Program-made: the position numbers and the translations under genes
The notes under the pieces: generated by a model
The model's database searches: none
What the model saw: the letters and a program-made list of their open reading frames with translations, nothing else
What the model was told of the DNA's origin: nothing
NCBI GenBank assembly: GCA_947174375.1
Contig: CAMWIS010000084.1
Span: 1 to 6,997, forward strand
Reading direction: 5' to 3'
Origin: an uncultured Bacteroidales bacterium
GTDB taxonomy: Bacteria > Bacteroidota > Bacteroidia > Bacteroidales > P3
DNA: 6,997 bases
Shown here: positions 6,005 to 6,997 of the stretch, in pieces
How the letters are laid out: each line of letters begins with the position of its first letter
Numbering within the stretch: the stretch's first letter is position 1

Positions 6005-6997
6005 ATCCGATACGCACCGGCGGATGCCGACAGCCCGCCACGGCCTTGGGATCTGCCTGGGGCTGTTCTTGTTGCTCGAATGCTTGGCCGTTTCCTGCCG
6101 CAAGGAGCCGACGGACTTTGAAACCGGCAGCAACCCGCTCCGTTTTTCGGTCGATACCGTTTGCTTCGACACGGTGCTTGCCACGCTCAACGAGCCGGTC
6201 CAGCGGTTTACGATATATAACACGAGTAAAAAACCGGTCAAAATCGAACGCATCTATATCCGCCCCGGCGAAAGCGGCTACGGTTCGGAATCGTTCCGCT
6301 TCACGGTCAACGGCGATACCTCGACGGTTATCCGCGATTTGGTTCTCGGCGCCAAAGACAGCATCTTCGCGTTCATCCGCAGCGGCATCCATCTTTCGGG
6401 ACAGAACCAACCGTTCATCGTGGACGCCTATTTCCAATGCGACATCGCCGAGAGCAAATCCTCGCAATCGGTTTATCTTTACGCCTACGGCCAGGACGCC
6501 CACTACTGGCATCCCGACCGCGTTTACGCGCGTCCCTATCCCAGTGCCGAACAGCCGGGCGGCGTCGATACGCAATACATCCGGTATTTCATCTGGTCGC
6601 CCGAAACCCACCCCATCGTGGCCAACGACAAGCCCTATGCCATTTTCGGCTATCTGACGGTACCGGAAGGCGTAACCCTGAATATTCCGGCCGGTGCCCG
6701 CCTGCATTTCGGCACGGACGCCGGCATTTGGGTACAAAAAGGCGGCAGCCTGCGCATCGAAGGCACGCTTGAAAATCCCGTGCGGTTCAGCGGCCTCCAC
6801 CTGGATACGAATTACCGCAACGAACCCGGCCAATGGGGCCATATCTGGCTGGATGCCGAGAGCGGCGACCATACCATCCAATACGCCATCATCCAAGACG
6901 GTTCGAACGGCATTTGGCTCGATTCTTCCACAACCGCCACCGTCCATAACCTCGGCCTCCTCATCGAAAACACGGTCATCACGAATATGACCAACTA
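5997..6997 (+). CDS. Putative lipoprotein with right-handed beta-helix region, 3' end missing
   Basis: The frame is open from ATG at 5997 to the right edge (333 complete codons) and continues beyond it. The N-terminus has basic residues, a hydrophobic stretch (about 17-30) and a lipobox-like AVSC with the lipidated cysteine at C34, so the product is probably an envelope lipoprotein. Residues about 45-165 look like a beta-sandwich (VDTVCFDTVL, then QRFTIYNTSKKPVKI), resembling a Bacteroidota family of unknown function. After the GQDAHYWHP segment come short beta-strand turns typical of a parallel beta-helix (about 212-333: LTVPEGVTLNIPAGARLHFG, IEGTLENPVRFSG, IQYAIIQDGSNGIWL). A catalytic function cannot be assigned. 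The start overlaps the regulator's end by 8 bp, suggesting translational coupling; ATG at 6024 is an alternative that leaves a more usual 24-residue leader before the cysteine. No promoter box is seen nearby. Confidence 0.82.
   Translation, partial: MPKSDTHRRMPTARHGLGICLGLFLLLECLAVSCRKEPTDFETGSNPLRFSVDTVCFDTVLATLNEPVQRFTIYNTSKKPVKIERIYIRPGESGYGSESFRFTVNGDTSTVIRDLVLGAKDSIFAFIRSGIHLSGQNQPFIVDAYFQCDIAESKSSQSVYLYAYGQDAHYWHPDRVYARPYPSAEQPGGVDTQYIRYFIWSPETHPIVANDKPYAIFGYLTVPEGVTLNIPAGARLHFGTDAGIWVQKGGSLRIEGTLENPVRFSGLHLDTNYRNEPGQWGHIWLDAESGDHTIQYAIIQDGSNGIWLDSSTTATVHNLGLLIENTVITNMTN

Noticed and set aside
5970..6947. A minus-strand open frame of about 325 codons opposite the lipoprotein gene
   Set aside because: The plus-strand frame has a signal peptide, a lipobox and beta-helix turns. 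The minus frame gives a featureless Ala/Gly/Val/Arg-rich product and is a codon-bias shadow.
1..6997. tRNA or rRNA genes, CRISPR arrays, insertion sequences, riboswitches
   Set aside because: Nearly all of the window is covered by coding sequence, the gaps are at most 85 bp, and no repeat array, transposase, terminal inverted repeat or RNA-like fold was seen.

Overview
The window looks like chromosomal core sequence from a Bacteroidales-type member of the Bacteroidota. The evidence is a fused LpxC-FabZ protein (a hallmark of this phylum), a BatD-BatE aerotolerance pair, an RprX/RprY-like two-component system, a beta-helix lipoprotein typical of the group, and three copies of the Bacteroidota -7 promoter box TAnnTTTG placed just upstream of genes. 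By eye the G+C content is well above 50 %, so a higher-GC lineage (for example near Rikenellaceae/Alistipes) is more likely than a low-GC Bacteroides. The genus cannot be fixed from this sequence.

Layout: (1) 1-2127, plus strand: the 3' end of a Bat operon, with batD cut by the left edge and batE joined to it by an ATGA overlap. (2) 2149-3573, minus strand: a bifunctional lpxC-fabZ gene that converges on batE with only 21 bp between the stop codons. (3) 3574-3658: a short divergent regulatory region with two back-to-back TAnnTTTG boxes, one for lpxC-fabZ and one for the histidine kinase. (4) 3659-6004, plus strand: a sensor histidine kinase (RprX-like), then an OmpR-family regulator (RprY-like) with its own TAnnTTTG box only 4 nt before its ATG. 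(5) 5997-6997, plus strand: a putative outer-membrane-type lipoprotein with a beta-helix region, overlapping the regulator's 3' end by 8 bp and cut by the right edge.

The genes share a cell-envelope theme. LpxC-FabZ makes a committed step of lipid A synthesis and a step of fatty-acid elongation. Bat proteins are membrane and periplasmic factors linked to oxidative and envelope stress. The two-component system senses something in the periplasm, and the lipoprotein may be cotranscribed with the regulator. Gaps between genes are all under 100 bp. No RNA gene, mobile element, CRISPR array or large repeat was seen. I found no clearly new biological system. The most interesting points are the tightly packed divergent promoters, the probably leaderless regulator mRNA, and the lipoprotein coupled to the two-component system.
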